A stretch of DNA of 42,996 nucleotides from Candidatus Calescibacterium sp. (GCA_025060505.1 JANXBU010000016.1:1-42996), one strand, 5' to 3'; numbered from the stretch's first letter, positions 25,509 through 34,335 are shown. Notes: generated by a model from the letters alone, not told the origin. Translations and numbers: made by a program.

Positions 25509-26129
25509 TTAAATATTTTCCAAAGACTCAAGATATATCTGCTTTGAGAAACTTATATCTAGAACAGTTGGTGAAGAAAAAATAAAAATTCCTCCATTTC
25601 TCACGAACTCATATATATACTTTTTGAATGTTTCTGCACCCTGATCATCCAAGTTCGAAAACGGTTCATCTACTATAAGTATACTTGGATTCGTTATGAA
25701 AACCTTAGACAGAGCAACCTTCTTTCTTGTGCCCTGTGAAAGATTGAAAATAATATGGTCTATATATCTTTGAATACCAAAAACTTCAAGAGCTTTCAAT
25801 ACTTCCTCTCTTTTTAAATTTTTTGCACAGATTTTCCCCCATAAATAGAGATTCTCCCAAACTGTCAGGTTCCTATAAAGCGCATTCTGATGTCCTATAA
25901 AAATTAGTTCATTTATTTTATTTACAGAAAATATACTTTTTCCATCTATCTTGATGTCTCCGGAGTCTGGTCTGATAATCCCACTGATTACTTTCAGAAG
26001 CGTGGTTTTGCCAGATCCGTTTTTTCCTGTGACAAAAAGAGTATCTCCTTGTTCAAGCTCAAAGTTTATGTTTTTAAATATAAATTTACCATCAAATGCT
26101 TTAGATAAATTATAAGCTATAATCTCCAC
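25509..26129 (-). CDS. ABC transporter ATP-binding protein, CcmA-like
   Basis: The 206-residue ATPase has Walker A GKNGSGKTTLL, the Q-loop region FIGHQNALYRNLTVWENL, signature LSQGTRKKVAL and Walker B ILIVDEP. The Q-loop segment GHQNALYRNLT is close to CcmA, the haem exporter ATPase of cytochrome c maturation. No ccmB, ccmC or other ccm gene is near, so either the partners are elsewhere or it serves another short exporter. I set the start at GTG 26129; the frame continues to 26219 but would overlap the divergent gene. Confidence 0.75.
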   Translation of the reverse strand: MEIIAYNLSKAFDGKFIFKNINFELEQGDTLFVTGKNGSGKTTLLKVISGIIRPDSGDIKIDGKSIFSVNKINELIFIGHQNALYRNLTVWENLYLWGKICAKNLKREEVLKALEVFGIQRYIDHIIFNLSQGTRKKVALSKVFITNPSILIVDEPFSNLDDQGAETFKKYIYEFVRNGGIFIFSSPTVLDISFSKQIYLESLENI

Positions 26130-26161
26130 AGATAAATAAAAGTAATCCTCTGATACAAGCG

Positions 26162-26863
26162 ATGCTAGTTTACGGAAAGCAAGTTGCAAAGGAGGCATCA
26201 AGAGCAGGAGTGAGACCAAAAAAAGTCTGGTGTAAAAGAACTATTTATGATTTTGCAAAAGGTATATTTCCAAATTCAGAAATCAGAGTAGTTCATCCGA
26301 AGATAATCTCTTCAATATGCAAGTCAGACGAGCATCAGGGTATAGCATTCGAGATAGATGTAAGAATGAAAAAAATACACGATATCGAAATTGGATTGGA
26401 TTCATGTATAGTACTACTTGATAGAGTTCAAGATGTTGGGAACATAGGAAACATAATAAGAACATCTGAATTTTTTGGTGCTACTTGTATAGTGATAAGC
26501 AAAGAGCAAAGCCCAGATATAACTCCAGCCATGATAAAATCATCAGCTGGTGCATTTTTTCACATACCAGTTATAAAAGAAAAATCCGAAGAGCTCATAA
26601 AATTTGCAAAAAACAGAGGTTTTAAAATATATTCTTTTGATCTCAGAGCGAAAACAGATGCAAAGGATACAAAATTTGAACTACCCGCAGTTTTATGCTT
26701 TGGTGGAGAAGAAAGAGGGTTATCTGAAAAAGTTCTTGAGCTATCTGATGTTGTTGTAAAAATATCAGGATATGGCAAAACCGAGTCACTAAATGTATCG
26801 TCAGCAGTCGCTGCTTCTTTTGGAATCTTAACTAAATCTCTCTATAACAAATCCTCTCCATGA
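26162..26863 (+). CDS. TrmH/SpoU-family RNA 2'-O-methyltransferase (RlmB-like)
   Basis: The 233-residue SPOUT enzyme methylates a ribose 2'-OH in rRNA or tRNA with S-adenosylmethionine. An N-terminal substrate-binding part (LVYGKQVAKEA) precedes the catalytic domain with motif 1 DVGNIGNIIRTSEFFG, motif 2 FGGEERGLS and motif 3 LNVSSAVAASFGIL, all of which form the trefoil knot. The closest well-known member is 23S rRNA Gm2251 methyltransferase RlmB, but the exact target cannot be told. Start codons of this gene and the divergent ABC gene are only 32 bp apart. Confidence 0.88.
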   Translation: MLVYGKQVAKEASRAGVRPKKVWCKRTIYDFAKGIFPNSEIRVVHPKIISSICKSDEHQGIAFEIDVRMKKIHDIEIGLDSCIVLLDRVQDVGNIGNIIRTSEFFGATCIVISKEQSPDITPAMIKSSAGAFFHIPVIKEKSEELIKFAKNRGFKIYSFDLRAKTDAKDTKFELPAVLCFGGEERGLSEKVLELSDVVVKISGYGKTESLNVSSAVAASFGILTKSLYNKSSP

Positions 26864-26914
26864 ACAAATCAAATCTATAATAAATCAGAAAGATAAATTT
26901 TGAATTTGAAGGAT

Positions 26915-26920
26915 TAAGAT
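26915..26920 (+). promoter_or_regulatory. -10 hexamer for a leaderless cupin mRNA
   Basis: TAAGAT occupies -13 to -8 relative to the ATG at 26928. Confidence 0.5.
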
Positions 26921-26927
26921 TTCTATT

Positions 26928-27419
26928 ATGATAGTCCAGAAAAACGACCAGTGGGAGATAATCGATATAGGCAATATGTCGGAACTATCGAACAAAAAAT
27001 TCGATTCCGTTTTTGCTGTGACGAAAGGTAAGATATTTCTTGGGGACTATATGAATCTAAAATCGATGGATGTATCTATAAATTCCCTGAAACCTGGATA
27101 CACAAACCCTTATCTTCATGTCCATGTAAATCACGAGGAGGTCTACATTTTCTTAAAAGGCAAGGGACAGATGATGCTTGATGATAAAATTATTGAGGTA
27201 AAATCAGGATATGTGGTCAGAGTGGAACCAAAAGTAAAAAGAGGTGTCAGGAATCCAGAGAATTCTGATGAGGAACTGTGGTTTATATGTGTTAGGGCTG
27301 AGCAACCTTTCAACAGGTTCGATGCACCGGGCGCCGGACCCGTTATGGGTGTTGAGGATTGGTCATATGACAAGTTAGTCGAAAAAGCAAAAGCGAAAAA
27401 AGAATCGTTGAAAAAATAG
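26928..27419 (+). CDS. cupin-domain protein
   Basis: The 163-residue protein has a cupin fold with the first metal motif HVHVNHEEVYIFLKG (H..H....E) near 63-77 and a second motif region VRVEPKVKRGVRNPEN. The second conserved His is replaced by Arg or Asn around 104-107, so metal binding by both motifs is not certain. A C-terminal tail contains PFNRFDAPGAGPVMGVEDW. Function unknown. It lies 7 bp before the acyl-CoA dehydrogenase-like gene and is probably co-transcribed with it. Confidence 0.75.
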   Translation: MIVQKNDQWEIIDIGNMSELSNKKFDSVFAVTKGKIFLGDYMNLKSMDVSINSLKPGYTNPYLHVHVNHEEVYIFLKGKGQMMLDDKIIEVKSGYVVRVEPKVKRGVRNPENSDEELWFICVRAEQPFNRFDAPGAGPVMGVEDWSYDKLVEKAKAKKESLKK

Positions 27420-27426
27420 AAAAACA

Positions 27427-28305
27427 ATGAAGGAAGAATATATCAAAGTTGGCAGAGCAATTCAAAATCTCGGTTTTTATGAATCCCTGTCTGTTCTGAA
27501 AGAATCAGGATTTCTTCCGCTTACGGAACATGTGGAAATAGGAGAACTCTTTGAAGTCATAGAAACAATATCTTACCACAACTCTGAAATTGGTTTCTTT
27601 CTCAGCATAAACTTTTCTTCATCTGTTGTTTCCGGATTTGCTCAAAAAATCTTTACATCTAATTTGAAACCGGATTCTTTGATTTTTCCGTATGCTGACG
27701 TCTGCTCGGATACCATTTTTTTATCTTCTGATGGATCTGCATACTTTCTGAATCCGAAACACATTGATTTTGAGTACTTTGATTCTCTATCTTTGAGTTT
27801 ATACAGAACAAAAAAAGAGCTAAACACAGAAGCTCTAAAATTAAAATCCCACTCAAGAACGAATATAGAAAATTTTCTTGTTCCTTTCTACAATTTGGTT
27901 ATTGCCTATATTCTTGGAGCTGTGAGAAGAGCAGCTGATGCATCTATATCTTACGCTAGCGAAAGAGTTCAAGGTGGAAAACCCATAATAAATTACTTTC
28001 ATGTTTCTGAGAAAATATCCAGAATGAAGGAGTTTATAGAACTTATCTCAAATGCTTCAAAGAGTTTTTGTTCGGATATAGAAAAAATTATTGAGAAAAA
28101 AGACTCAGCTGATTTCTCTTCTGTATATCAAAAGATAATCCACCCCCTTAGATATGCTTTGAGAGAGTCTGAAAAAATTCTTTCAGATTCTATACAGATC
28201 CACGGCGGATATGGTTATATGAAAGATTATCACCTTGAGAAATATTTCAGAGAGTTAAGAACGATCAAATCGCTTATAGGAGATATTATTTTTACTAAAT
28301 TTTGA
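27427..28305 (+). CDS. short acyl-CoA dehydrogenase-like protein
   Basis: The C-terminal half (about 150-290) is an acyl-CoA dehydrogenase helical domain: GAVRRAADASISYASERVQGGKPI and SIQIHGGYGYMKDYHLEKYFRELR. Family members are about 380 residues; this one has 292, because the middle beta domain is cut to about 60 residues and the C terminus stops before the usual IYEGT segment that holds the FAD/adenine contacts and, in many members, the catalytic Glu. It may be an inactive or partner subunit, or a redesigned one. The frame is clean with no internal stop, so I do not call it a pseudogene. Confidence 0.7.
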   Translation: MKEEYIKVGRAIQNLGFYESLSVLKESGFLPLTEHVEIGELFEVIETISYHNSEIGFFLSINFSSSVVSGFAQKIFTSNLKPDSLIFPYADVCSDTIFLSSDGSAYFLNPKHIDFEYFDSLSLSLYRTKKELNTEALKLKSHSRTNIENFLVPFYNLVIAYILGAVRRAADASISYASERVQGGKPIINYFHVSEKISRMKEFIELISNASKSFCSDIEKIIEKKDSADFSSVYQKIIHPLRYALRESEKILSDSIQIHGGYGYMKDYHLEKYFRELRTIKSLIGDIIFTKF

Positions 28306-28390
28306 AGTCATCAAACTTTGAGTCCAAATATTTTCTATATTAAAACCTCTTTTATCTATTAAAAGAGACTATTCTTAAAATTAAGAAAAA

Positions 28391-29245
28391 ATGAATTTAT
28401 TTAGAATGGATTTAACAATTGTGTTTTCATTTCTATCGCTTGTGCTCTTACTTTTCCTATCTTGCACTAGAAAATGGGAGACTCTGAATTACATAACTTA
28501 TTCCTCTGGTCCAGTTTTCATTACAAACGCAGAAGGACTTGAAATTTCTGGACAGGTCGGAAAATTTTCTTTCCCATCAAGAGTAAGCACCGGAAATGAA
28601 TCTTTCACAATTGTTAATATAAGTTTTCCAAACTTTGGTTTCTGTAAGTTCTCAATATATCCAAATTCCTATGTTGAGTTTAAAGAGGCGTACAAGTATC
28701 CAAGAGGAGAAATATATGTTGAAATCTCAGATATCTTTGGAATAGTTCTTTTGAAAAGCAATGAATGTGTTTTAAAGTATGGGGGTTTGACATCTAAGAA
28801 TTCGTTTCTTAGATTAATGAAAGATATCGCATTGCATTCATATGTGGAAATAATAGAAGGATCAGCAAAACTCGGTAGAAAGGAAATATTTGCAGGAGCT
28901 GGAATTCTGAAGGGAGATCAGAAAACAGAACAGTATTCGTTGAATCAAGCAGTTGAATTGGTTCTCCCACTACCGGGAAGGTTTCCAAAACCTCTGGTTT
29001 TTATGTGGAAAAGAACAGATAGATCCTCTAAATATTTCCTTGAAATATCTGACGACAAAAATTTTGAAACGCTAACACTGATACATGAGACGACATCAAA
29101 CACATTTTTTCCAGAACAGATAACACTGAAGCTCACGTCAGATGTTTATTTCTGGCGTATATGGTATAAAGACAGAGATGGAAAAGGTTCATTTTTTTCA
29201 TCTCCAATTAGCTTCACAATAAGAACCCAGAGAGTTGTGAAGTGA
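28391..29245 (+). CDS. FecR-domain lipoprotein
   Basis: The 284-residue product has a lipoprotein signal (LLLFLSC, cysteine near residue 26). The next 120 residues follow the FecR pattern: SGPVFITN, SFPSRVSTGNES, SIYPNSYVEF, and GGLTSKNS. A C-terminal part has an Fn3-like strand pattern (YFLEISDDKNFETLT, SDVYFWRIWYKDRDG), seen in bacterial FecR-Fn3 proteins with a carbohydrate- or peptidoglycan-side location. No sigma factor/FecI gene is close, so regulatory coupling is not supported. Confidence 0.65.
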   Translation: MNLFRMDLTIVFSFLSLVLLLFLSCTRKWETLNYITYSSGPVFITNAEGLEISGQVGKFSFPSRVSTGNESFTIVNISFPNFGFCKFSIYPNSYVEFKEAYKYPRGEIYVEISDIFGIVLLKSNECVLKYGGLTSKNSFLRLMKDIALHSYVEIIEGSAKLGRKEIFAGAGILKGDQKTEQYSLNQAVELVLPLPGRFPKPLVFMWKRTDRSSKYFLEISDDKNFETLTLIHETTSNTFFPEQITLKLTSDVYFWRIWYKDRDGKGSFFSSPISFTIRTQRVVK

Positions 29246-29340
29246 GCTTTTATTCTTGATATCTTGCCTTGCGTTTGTTGAGTCGTACCTCAATTATCCA
29301 TAATTACAAGTAGTGAATCAAGTGAGGTAAAGATTTTAAT

Positions 29341-29799
29341 TTATTTATTAGATTTGAGAGATTCCCTGTGTTTCAGATGCTCTCGGAACATACATTTATC
29401 TTGAACAAAAACTATTCCGTTTTCTTCAGCGATTTTTTTCGCTTCATCATTGACTATACCTTCCTGCAACCAGATAACCTTTACATCTTTTCTTTGTTTT
29501 TTTCTCTCAACAGCTTCCTTCACAACTTCTAATGCTTGCTCAGGTCTTCTGAAAACATCAACTATATCTATTTGATCTGGTACATCCAGAAGTGATTTAT
29601 AGGATTTCAGCCCCATAATTTCATCCTTCGTTGGATTTACTGGTATCACTTTATATCCCTGCTCCATAAGGTATTTTGGAACCCTGTTTGATGGTTTTGT
29701 TGGGTCTGCGCTCATACCAACTACCGCAACAGACTTGTTTTCAGCAAGAATGTTTAAAATCTTCCTATCCTCATCTGTTAGATTTTGTGCTTCGTTCAC
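29341..29799 (-). CDS. CoA-binding domain protein (YccU-like)
   Basis: The 152-residue protein has the CoA-binding Rossmann domain: SVAVVGMSADPTKPSNRVPKYL, PVNPTKDEIMGLKSYKSL, VDVFRRPEQ and VIWLQEGIVNDEA. It resembles the stand-alone CoA-binding proteins of the YccU type; the physiological role is unknown. I set the start at GTG 29799. The longer frame reads through the tRNA-His gene and is artefactual. The GTG follows the tRNA CCA by only 9 nt, so they are very probably on one transcript. Confidence 0.85.
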   Translation of the reverse strand: MNEAQNLTDEDRKILNILAENKSVAVVGMSADPTKPSNRVPKYLMEQGYKVIPVNPTKDEIMGLKSYKSLLDVPDQIDIVDVFRRPEQALEVVKEAVERKKQRKDVKVIWLQEGIVNDEAKKIAEENGIVFVQDKCMFREHLKHRESLKSNK

Positions 29800-29808
29800 T
29801 TTTACATA

Positions 29809-29886
29809 TGGGGTGGGTGACGGGACTCGAACCCGCAACCCTGGGAGCCACAGTCCCATGCTCCACCAAGTTGAGCTACACCCACC
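29809..29886 (-). tRNA. tRNA-His (GTG anticodon)
   Basis: The minus strand folds as a cloverleaf with acceptor GTGGGTG/CACCCAC, a T arm ending in GGTTCGAGTCC and anticodon loop CTGTGGC. An extra 5' G faces discriminator C, the hallmark of tRNA-His, and CCA (29811-29809) appears encoded. A TATAAA at 29901-29906 (minus strand) can serve as its -10. Confidence 0.95.
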
Positions 29887-30157
29887 ATCTTTCATTTAAA
29901 TTTATAATAAATCTCCTCTCAATCATAAATTGCTGGTTTTTATAAGAATAGATAATGTGAAACTGATTCAAATAATCTAAAGCCAACTCAAAATACTTCG
30001 TTCCAAACACAGTCTGCAATATGTTTGAAGTTCCGCTTCGCCTCAATCAAGAGATTCTCTTTACGATCTTTGAGTATCAAGTGACAGATCAACAATTCTA
30101 AATACTTACTAAAAAATGAGAAAAATTCAGAAAGACTCCAAGAAATATCGGAAAACT
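29887..30157. other. 271-bp intergenic region
   Basis: Upstream of tRNA-His it holds the probable -10 TATAAA (29901-29906). The rest separates this from the downstream end of cdaA and shows no gene. Confidence 0.4.
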
Positions 30158-30910
30158 TCACTTCTTTTTTGTTTTTACCTTGAAAATCTCGTATAACTTT
30201 TTTCTGAGTGCTTCAACATCTATATCATGTATCATTTGACCTGAGTAAGCCAGAGATATTTTTCCGTTGTCAGATATAATCACACTTACAGCGTCTGTTT
30301 CTTCTGTTATACCGAGACCAGCTCTGTGCCTCATACCAAAACCGGGTGTTTCCTTCGTTGATATTGGAAGTATTGCGGAGATCATATGTATCTTTGAACC
30401 TTTAATTATTATAGCTCCGTCATGGGTCTGACTGTACTTGTTGAATATTGCAGATATAAGTTCTGCAGAAACATCTGCATCTACAACTTTACCATCTTGT
30501 ATAAAAGTTCTTGTATCAACCGACCTCTCAATAACTATTATTCCGCCTTCCTTTCTTGCCGAAAGAGTTCTAGTAGACTGCAGAATTTCCTCCAATATCC
30601 TTTCATTAACATCTTCACGAAATATATCTAATCTCCATCCTAGTATCATTCTTCTTATCTCAGGTTGAAACAGTATGATCAGAATTATGAGGAAGTATTC
30701 TATGAACTTCCCAGATAACCAAAATGTTGCAGGCAAACCGAAAAATTTTGAAAGAGAATTCATACCAAAAAGAGCTGCAAAAAATATTATCGCACCTATT
30801 ATTCTTGGGTCATTACTCAAAGATATGAATCTTCTTATAACTATGAATATAACGAATGCATCAAAAAACAATCTGAGATAAGCGAGAAGAATTTCTCCTG
30901 CTTTTGGCAT
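30158..30910 (-). CDS. cdaA: diadenylate cyclase CdaA
   Basis: CdaA condenses two ATP into c-di-AMP, which controls potassium uptake and osmotic balance. The 250-residue protein has three N-terminal membrane helices (about 8-28, 37-55, 64-82) and the DAC domain with DGA (164-166) and RHR (194-196), the two catalytic motifs. It begins one base after the dnaX stop; a longer frame overlapping dnaX from 30934 is less likely. CdaR and glmM, the partners in many bacteria, are absent. It probably shares a transcript with dnaX and tRNA-Ser. Confidence 0.92.
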   Translation of the reverse strand: MPKAGEILLAYLRLFFDAFVIFIVIRRFISLSNDPRIIGAIIFFAALFGMNSLSKFFGLPATFWLSGKFIEYFLIILIILFQPEIRRMILGWRLDIFREDVNERILEEILQSTRTLSARKEGGIIVIERSVDTRTFIQDGKVVDADVSAELISAIFNKYSQTHDGAIIIKGSKIHMISAILPISTKETPGFGMRHRAGLGITEETDAVSVIISDNGKISLAYSGQMIHDIDVEALRKKLYEIFKVKTKKK

Positions 30911-30911
30911 A

Positions 30912-32378
30912 CTAAACAGAAAACAAGTCTTCAACCTTTATGTCTTTAACTTCTTCCGCTATGCTATCACCGAACAATTTTTCAATATCCAATTTTTTCT
31001 CCGGCTGAACAACTTTTATTGATATATTTTTACCGGTCTGACGTCTTATATGCTCCTCTATTTCTCTTTTGATTTCTGTCATAATCTTATTTTGTAGCTT
31101 CTGATCATCAATTTTTATCACGAGAGTATTTTGAGAAATCTCCCATTCTGAATTTCTTATTTTTTCAAGTGTAACATAGTTACCTGTGAGCTCAAAGTAT
31201 TCAAGAAGTGCCTGAAACGGATCTACCGAATCATCTTTTTTATTCTGGTCTCTATTCTTAATGATATCCTGTATCTCCTCCAATATTTTGCTCAAAGGTT
31301 TTATTTTTTTGAGATAGCATATTTTCAAAAAGAAAAGCTTTACAGCAACTTCCTCGGAAAGAGAAAATTTCAGATCATCTTCAAACTTGAGAACTGAATT
31401 AGCTATGTAAATTGCTTGCTCAAGTGTCACACCCGTTTCTTTTACAATATCAATCAGCTCTTCAGAAATTTTAGCTGAGAAATCAAGATAAAGACAAATA
31501 TCTTTTATACCCTCCGCAAATGATCTGCATATCCTTTTTATGTTGTATCCCTTCTCTATTATTCCATCTATTATTTCATTTACTTTTTGAGCATCACCAA
31601 GTATTGAGTACTTTATAAGTTTGTTTATAGATGAAGAAGGAGCTATTCCAAATATCTCTTCAACATCTTGTTGTGAAATTTTCTCCCTTCCGGAGAACAT
31701 CCATATAGACTCTAAAATAGATATCGCGTCTCTCATTGAGCCCTGAGACTCTTCGGCTATTGTATTCAGAGCTTGTTCATCGTATTGTATTCCTTCATTC
31801 TCACATATATTTTTCAGTCTACCTACTATCTCTCTTTTTGGTATTCTTTCGAAATCAATTTTTATCGCTCTTGAGTGAACAGTTTCTGGGATTTTGTGTG
31901 GTTCAGTTGTAGCAAGTATAAATATATCAAACTCGGGAGGTTCTTCAAAAATTTTAAGAAGCGCGTTGAATGCAGATTGAGATAGCATATGCGCTTCATC
32001 TATTATAAATACTTTGTACCTTCCTTTGATCGGTGGATACAGAGCCATTTCTTTTATAGTTCTTATATCATCAACAGATGTTTGACTTCCTGCATCCATT
32101 TCTATGACATCTACAAAGCTACCCTTAGAAATGGCAATACAGTTTTCACATCTGTCGCACGGATCTGGGGTCGGTCCAGATAAGCAGTTCAGAGCTTTTG
32201 CAAAGATCCTCGCTGCGCTTGTTTTTCCGGTTCCTCTAACTCCACTGAAAATATATGCATGATGTATAAGTTTGGTAGAAATTGAATTTTGGAGGATCTT
32301 TCTTGGGACATCTTGTCCGAACATATCTTCAAATTTCTGCGGACGATATTTTCTGGCAAGCGAGATGTATTTTTCCAT
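30912..32378 (-). CDS. dnaX: DNA polymerase III subunits gamma/tau
   Basis: DnaX is the clamp-loader ATPase. From the ATG at 32378 it has 488 residues: Walker A GVRGTGKTS near 47, the zinc site with CLSGPTPDPCDRCENC, Walker B IIDEAH, and EEPPE. The DNA-polymerase-contacting tau part follows domain III. At L356-K357-K358 an A7 run (minus strand, 31304-31310) precedes TAA if one A is lost, giving a 358-residue gamma-like form. The frame continues upstream through the tRNA-Ser gene, but that is artefactual. Confidence 0.95.
   Translation of the reverse strand: MEKYISLARKYRPQKFEDMFGQDVPRKILQNSISTKLIHHAYIFSGVRGTGKTSAARIFAKALNCLSGPTPDPCDRCENCIAISKGSFVDVIEMDAGSQTSVDDIRTIKEMALYPPIKGRYKVFIIDEAHMLSQSAFNALLKIFEEPPEFDIFILATTEPHKIPETVHSRAIKIDFERIPKREIVGRLKNICENEGIQYDEQALNTIAEESQGSMRDAISILESIWMFSGREKISQQDVEEIFGIAPSSSINKLIKYSILGDAQKVNEIIDGIIEKGYNIKRICRSFAEGIKDICLYLDFSAKISEELIDIVKETGVTLEQAIYIANSVLKFEDDLKFSLSEEVAVKLFFLKICYLKKIKPLSKILEEIQDIIKNRDQNKKDDSVDPFQALLEYFELTGNYVTLEKIRNSEWEISQNTLVIKIDDQKLQNKIMTEIKREIEEHIRRQTGKNISIKVVQPEKKLDIEKLFGDSIAEEVKDIKVEDLFSV
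31304..31310 (-). other. A7 slippage site in dnaX
   Basis: Codons CTC AAA AAA ATA AAA contain seven A. Deletion of one A by polymerase slippage, or a +1 ribosomal shift, gives CTC AAA AAA TAA and stops at residue 358, at the end of clamp-loader domain III. Confidence 0.4.
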
Positions 32379-32387
32379 AGTCCTATG

Positions 32388-32474
32388 CGGAGAGGGTGGG
32401 ATTTGAACCCACGCGGGAGATAAACCCCCAACGGATTTCGAGTCCGCCCCGTTCGTCCACTCCGGCACCTCTCC
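32388..32474 (-). tRNA. tRNA-Ser (CGA anticodon)
   Basis: The minus strand folds with acceptor GGAGAGG/CCTCTCC, anticodon stem GCGGA/TCCGT with loop CTCGAAA, a long variable arm (GTTGGGGGTTTATCTCCCGC region) and T arm GGTTCAAATCC. The long variable arm fits tRNA-Ser. CCA is not encoded. The dnaX ATG begins 9 nt beyond its 3' end. Confidence 0.95.
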
Positions 32475-32790
32475 CGAATAATTAAAGGATAAAAAATATT
32501 CGGAATCTAATCAAATTTTTGGATTGCTTTGTAGTTTTATATAACTCCATCAACCGATCATATATCAAAATAACAAAACTTATTGCAGTAAAGACCTAAA
32601 TTCCCGAATCCGATACTTTCTTCCAGTTGCATATCTGCAACGATTCTTTCAAATTTCGCCCTACAGAGATCAATTCAAGCCTGCGAAATATTTAAAATTT
32701 TAGGAAAAAGAGAGAAACAATCCGAAGTACCCTGGTTGCAATAAGGAACAAGAGATAGAATCAAAATACAAGGAATCAAAATTTAACAGG
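32475..32790. other. 316-bp intergenic region
   Basis: No gene is seen. The part nearest tRNA-Ser holds its promoter (32486-32514). The rest is AT-rich and separates it from rfbA. Confidence 0.5.
32486..32514 (-). promoter_or_regulatory. promoter of the tRNA-Ser-dnaX-cdaA unit
   Basis: On the minus strand TTGATT (32514-32509) and TATCCT (32491-32486) are 17 bp apart, giving a start about five bases before the tRNA 5' end. It likely drives dnaX and cdaA too. Confidence 0.5.
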
Positions 32791-33669
32791 TTATATAGTT
32801 TCAGCGAGTTTCTTTAGATATTGTCCGTAATCAGTTTTTTCAAGATTTTTTGCTAATTTCATCAGCTGATCTTTTGTTATCCATTTGTTTCTGTATGCTA
32901 TCTCCTCTATGCATCCGACCATAAGTCCGGTCTTTTTTTCTATGGTTGCAACGAACTCACCAGCTTCAAGGAAACTATCGTAGGTTCCAGCATCAAACCA
33001 AGCAAAACCTCTACCCAAAATCTCAACTTTGAGTTTTTTTTCCTTGAGGTACTCTTCGTTCAAAGACGTTATTTCAAGCTCTCCCCTATCAGACGGTTTC
33101 AGGCGCTCTATTTTCTCAAAAACAGTTTCATCGTATATATAAAGACCTGTGACCGCATAGTTCGATTTAGGTTTCTTTGGTTTTTCTTCAAGAGATAGAA
33201 CACTCCCAAACTCATCGAATTCAACAACACCAAATCTTTCCGGATCATTAACATAGTAAGCAAAAACACAGGCTCCTCCTTCCTTTTTGACCGTCTCAAC
33301 ACCTTTTTTAAGTATCTCTGGTAAACCATGCCCGAAAAATATGTTATCTCCCAATGTTAGCATAACAGAATCTCCGTCAGCGAATTTCCTTGATTGCATA
33401 AGACCATCAGACAATCCACGCGGTGAATCTTGAACAGCATAATAAACTCTCATACCAAGAAAACTACCGTCTCCAAACAATATTTTGTAGTTTTGCAAAT
33501 CTTCCGGATTTGTGACTATTATTACCTCCCTTATCTTTGCAAGCATAAGAACCGAGAATGGGTAATATATCATAGGCTTATTGTAGATCGGAAGCAGGTG
33601 CTTGTTTGTGATGTATGTCAAAGGATACAAACGAGTTCCTCTTCCACCAGCTAATATAACTCCCTTCAT
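32791..33669 (-). CDS. rfbA: glucose-1-phosphate thymidylyltransferase
   Basis: RfbA makes dTDP-glucose from glucose-1-phosphate and dTTP, the first step to dTDP-rhamnose. From the ATG at 33669 the 292-residue protein has [48 protein letters not shown] and [17 protein letters not shown]. Full-length and typical. rfbB, C and D are not adjacent. TACAAT ends five bases before the start codon. Confidence 0.92.
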   Translation of the reverse strand: MKGVILAGGRGTRLYPLTYITNKHLLPIYNKPMIYYPFSVLMLAKIREVIIVTNPEDLQNYKILFGDGSFLGMRVYYAVQDSPRGLSDGLMQSRKFADGDSVMLTLGDNIFFGHGLPEILKKGVETVKKEGGACVFAYYVNDPERFGVVEFDEFGSVLSLEEKPKKPKSNYAVTGLYIYDETVFEKIERLKPSDRGELEITSLNEEYLKEKKLKVEILGRGFAWFDAGTYDSFLEAGEFVATIEKKTGLMVGCIEEIAYRNKWITKDQLMKLAKNLEKTDYGQYLKKLAETI

Positions 33670-33909
33670 AATTAATTGTACAATACTCAACTGGATTGTA
33701 AAAATTCTTTCAAATCTTTAGATATTTTACGACTTTTAGCTGATTTGTTGGAATCATGAAAAAACATCCTAAGACAAGCTTTAAATATCCAACGTAGCAT
33801 ACTGTACCTTTCCAACAGAACAAAAAATTTTGGATTCAAATGGATTGTCAACTCAATAGAGAACAAGTATATGTTTGAGTATGGTTCTCAGTTTTAAATT
33901 CAATTTCAA
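33670..33909. other. 240-bp intergenic region
   Basis: Between rfbA start and rpsH stop, both on the minus strand. It shows no gene and no clear terminator for rpsH; rplF, which normally follows rpsH, is missing. Confidence 0.5.
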
Positions 33910-34320
33910 TCACCATATTTTGGCTATAGCCTCTCCTCCGACTTTTAAGAGTTTTGCTTTGTTGCTGCTCATTATACCCTTTGAAGTCGAAAGTATCAAT
34001 GTACCTGTTCCACCGTAAACTTGCGGTATTTCATCAACTTTTAAATATATTCTTCTTCCCGGTTTCGATATAACTTGAATTCCTCTTATGACAGAAATTT
34101 TTTGCTTAGGCTCTGGATAAAAGTATTTCAGGTGTATCTTGATTTTTCCACCCTTCTGATCTGGTGATATTTCGTAGTCAGATATAAATCCCTCCTCTTT
34201 CATAACCGATGCTATTTGGATCTTTATTCTTGAAGCTGGAATCTCTACCGTATCTTTTCTAACAGCAATTGCATTTCTTATTCTTGTAAAGAAATCTGCT
34301 ATCGTACTTGTTGTTCCCAT
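33910..34320 (-). CDS. rpsH: 30S ribosomal protein S8
   Basis: S8 binds the central domain of 16S rRNA early in small-subunit assembly. From the ATG at 34320 it has 136 residues, starting GTTSTIADFFTRIRNA with the conserved C-terminal STSKGIMSSNKAKLLKVGGE. GGGAGGT lies 8 bases before the ATG and sets the start. It follows rpsN by 14 bp, keeping spc order, but rplF does not follow. Confidence 0.95.
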   Translation of the reverse strand: MGTTSTIADFFTRIRNAIAVRKDTVEIPASRIKIQIASVMKEEGFISDYEISPDQKGGKIKIHLKYFYPEPKQKISVIRGIQVISKPGRRIYLKVDEIPQVYGGTGTLILSTSKGIMSSNKAKLLKVGGEAIAKIW

Positions 34321-34328
34321 GGATTTAG

Positions 34329-34335
34329 ACCTCCC
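34329..34335 (-). promoter_or_regulatory. Shine-Dalgarno site of rpsH
   Basis: GGGAGGT on the minus strand precedes the rpsH ATG and touches the rpsN stop codon, coupling the two genes. Confidence 0.8.

Noticed and set aside
29287-29335. Inverted repeat TACCTCA/TGAGGTA as a terminator
   Set aside because: Seven-base arms with a loop near 30 nt and no T run; weak.
29800-29895. N-terminal extension of the CoA-binding protein frame
   Set aside because: It reads through the tRNA-His gene; the protein homology begins after the GTG at 29799.
32379-32468. N-terminal extension of the dnaX frame
   Set aside because: It is a translation of the tRNA-Ser gene; conserved DnaX sequence starts at the ATG at 32378.
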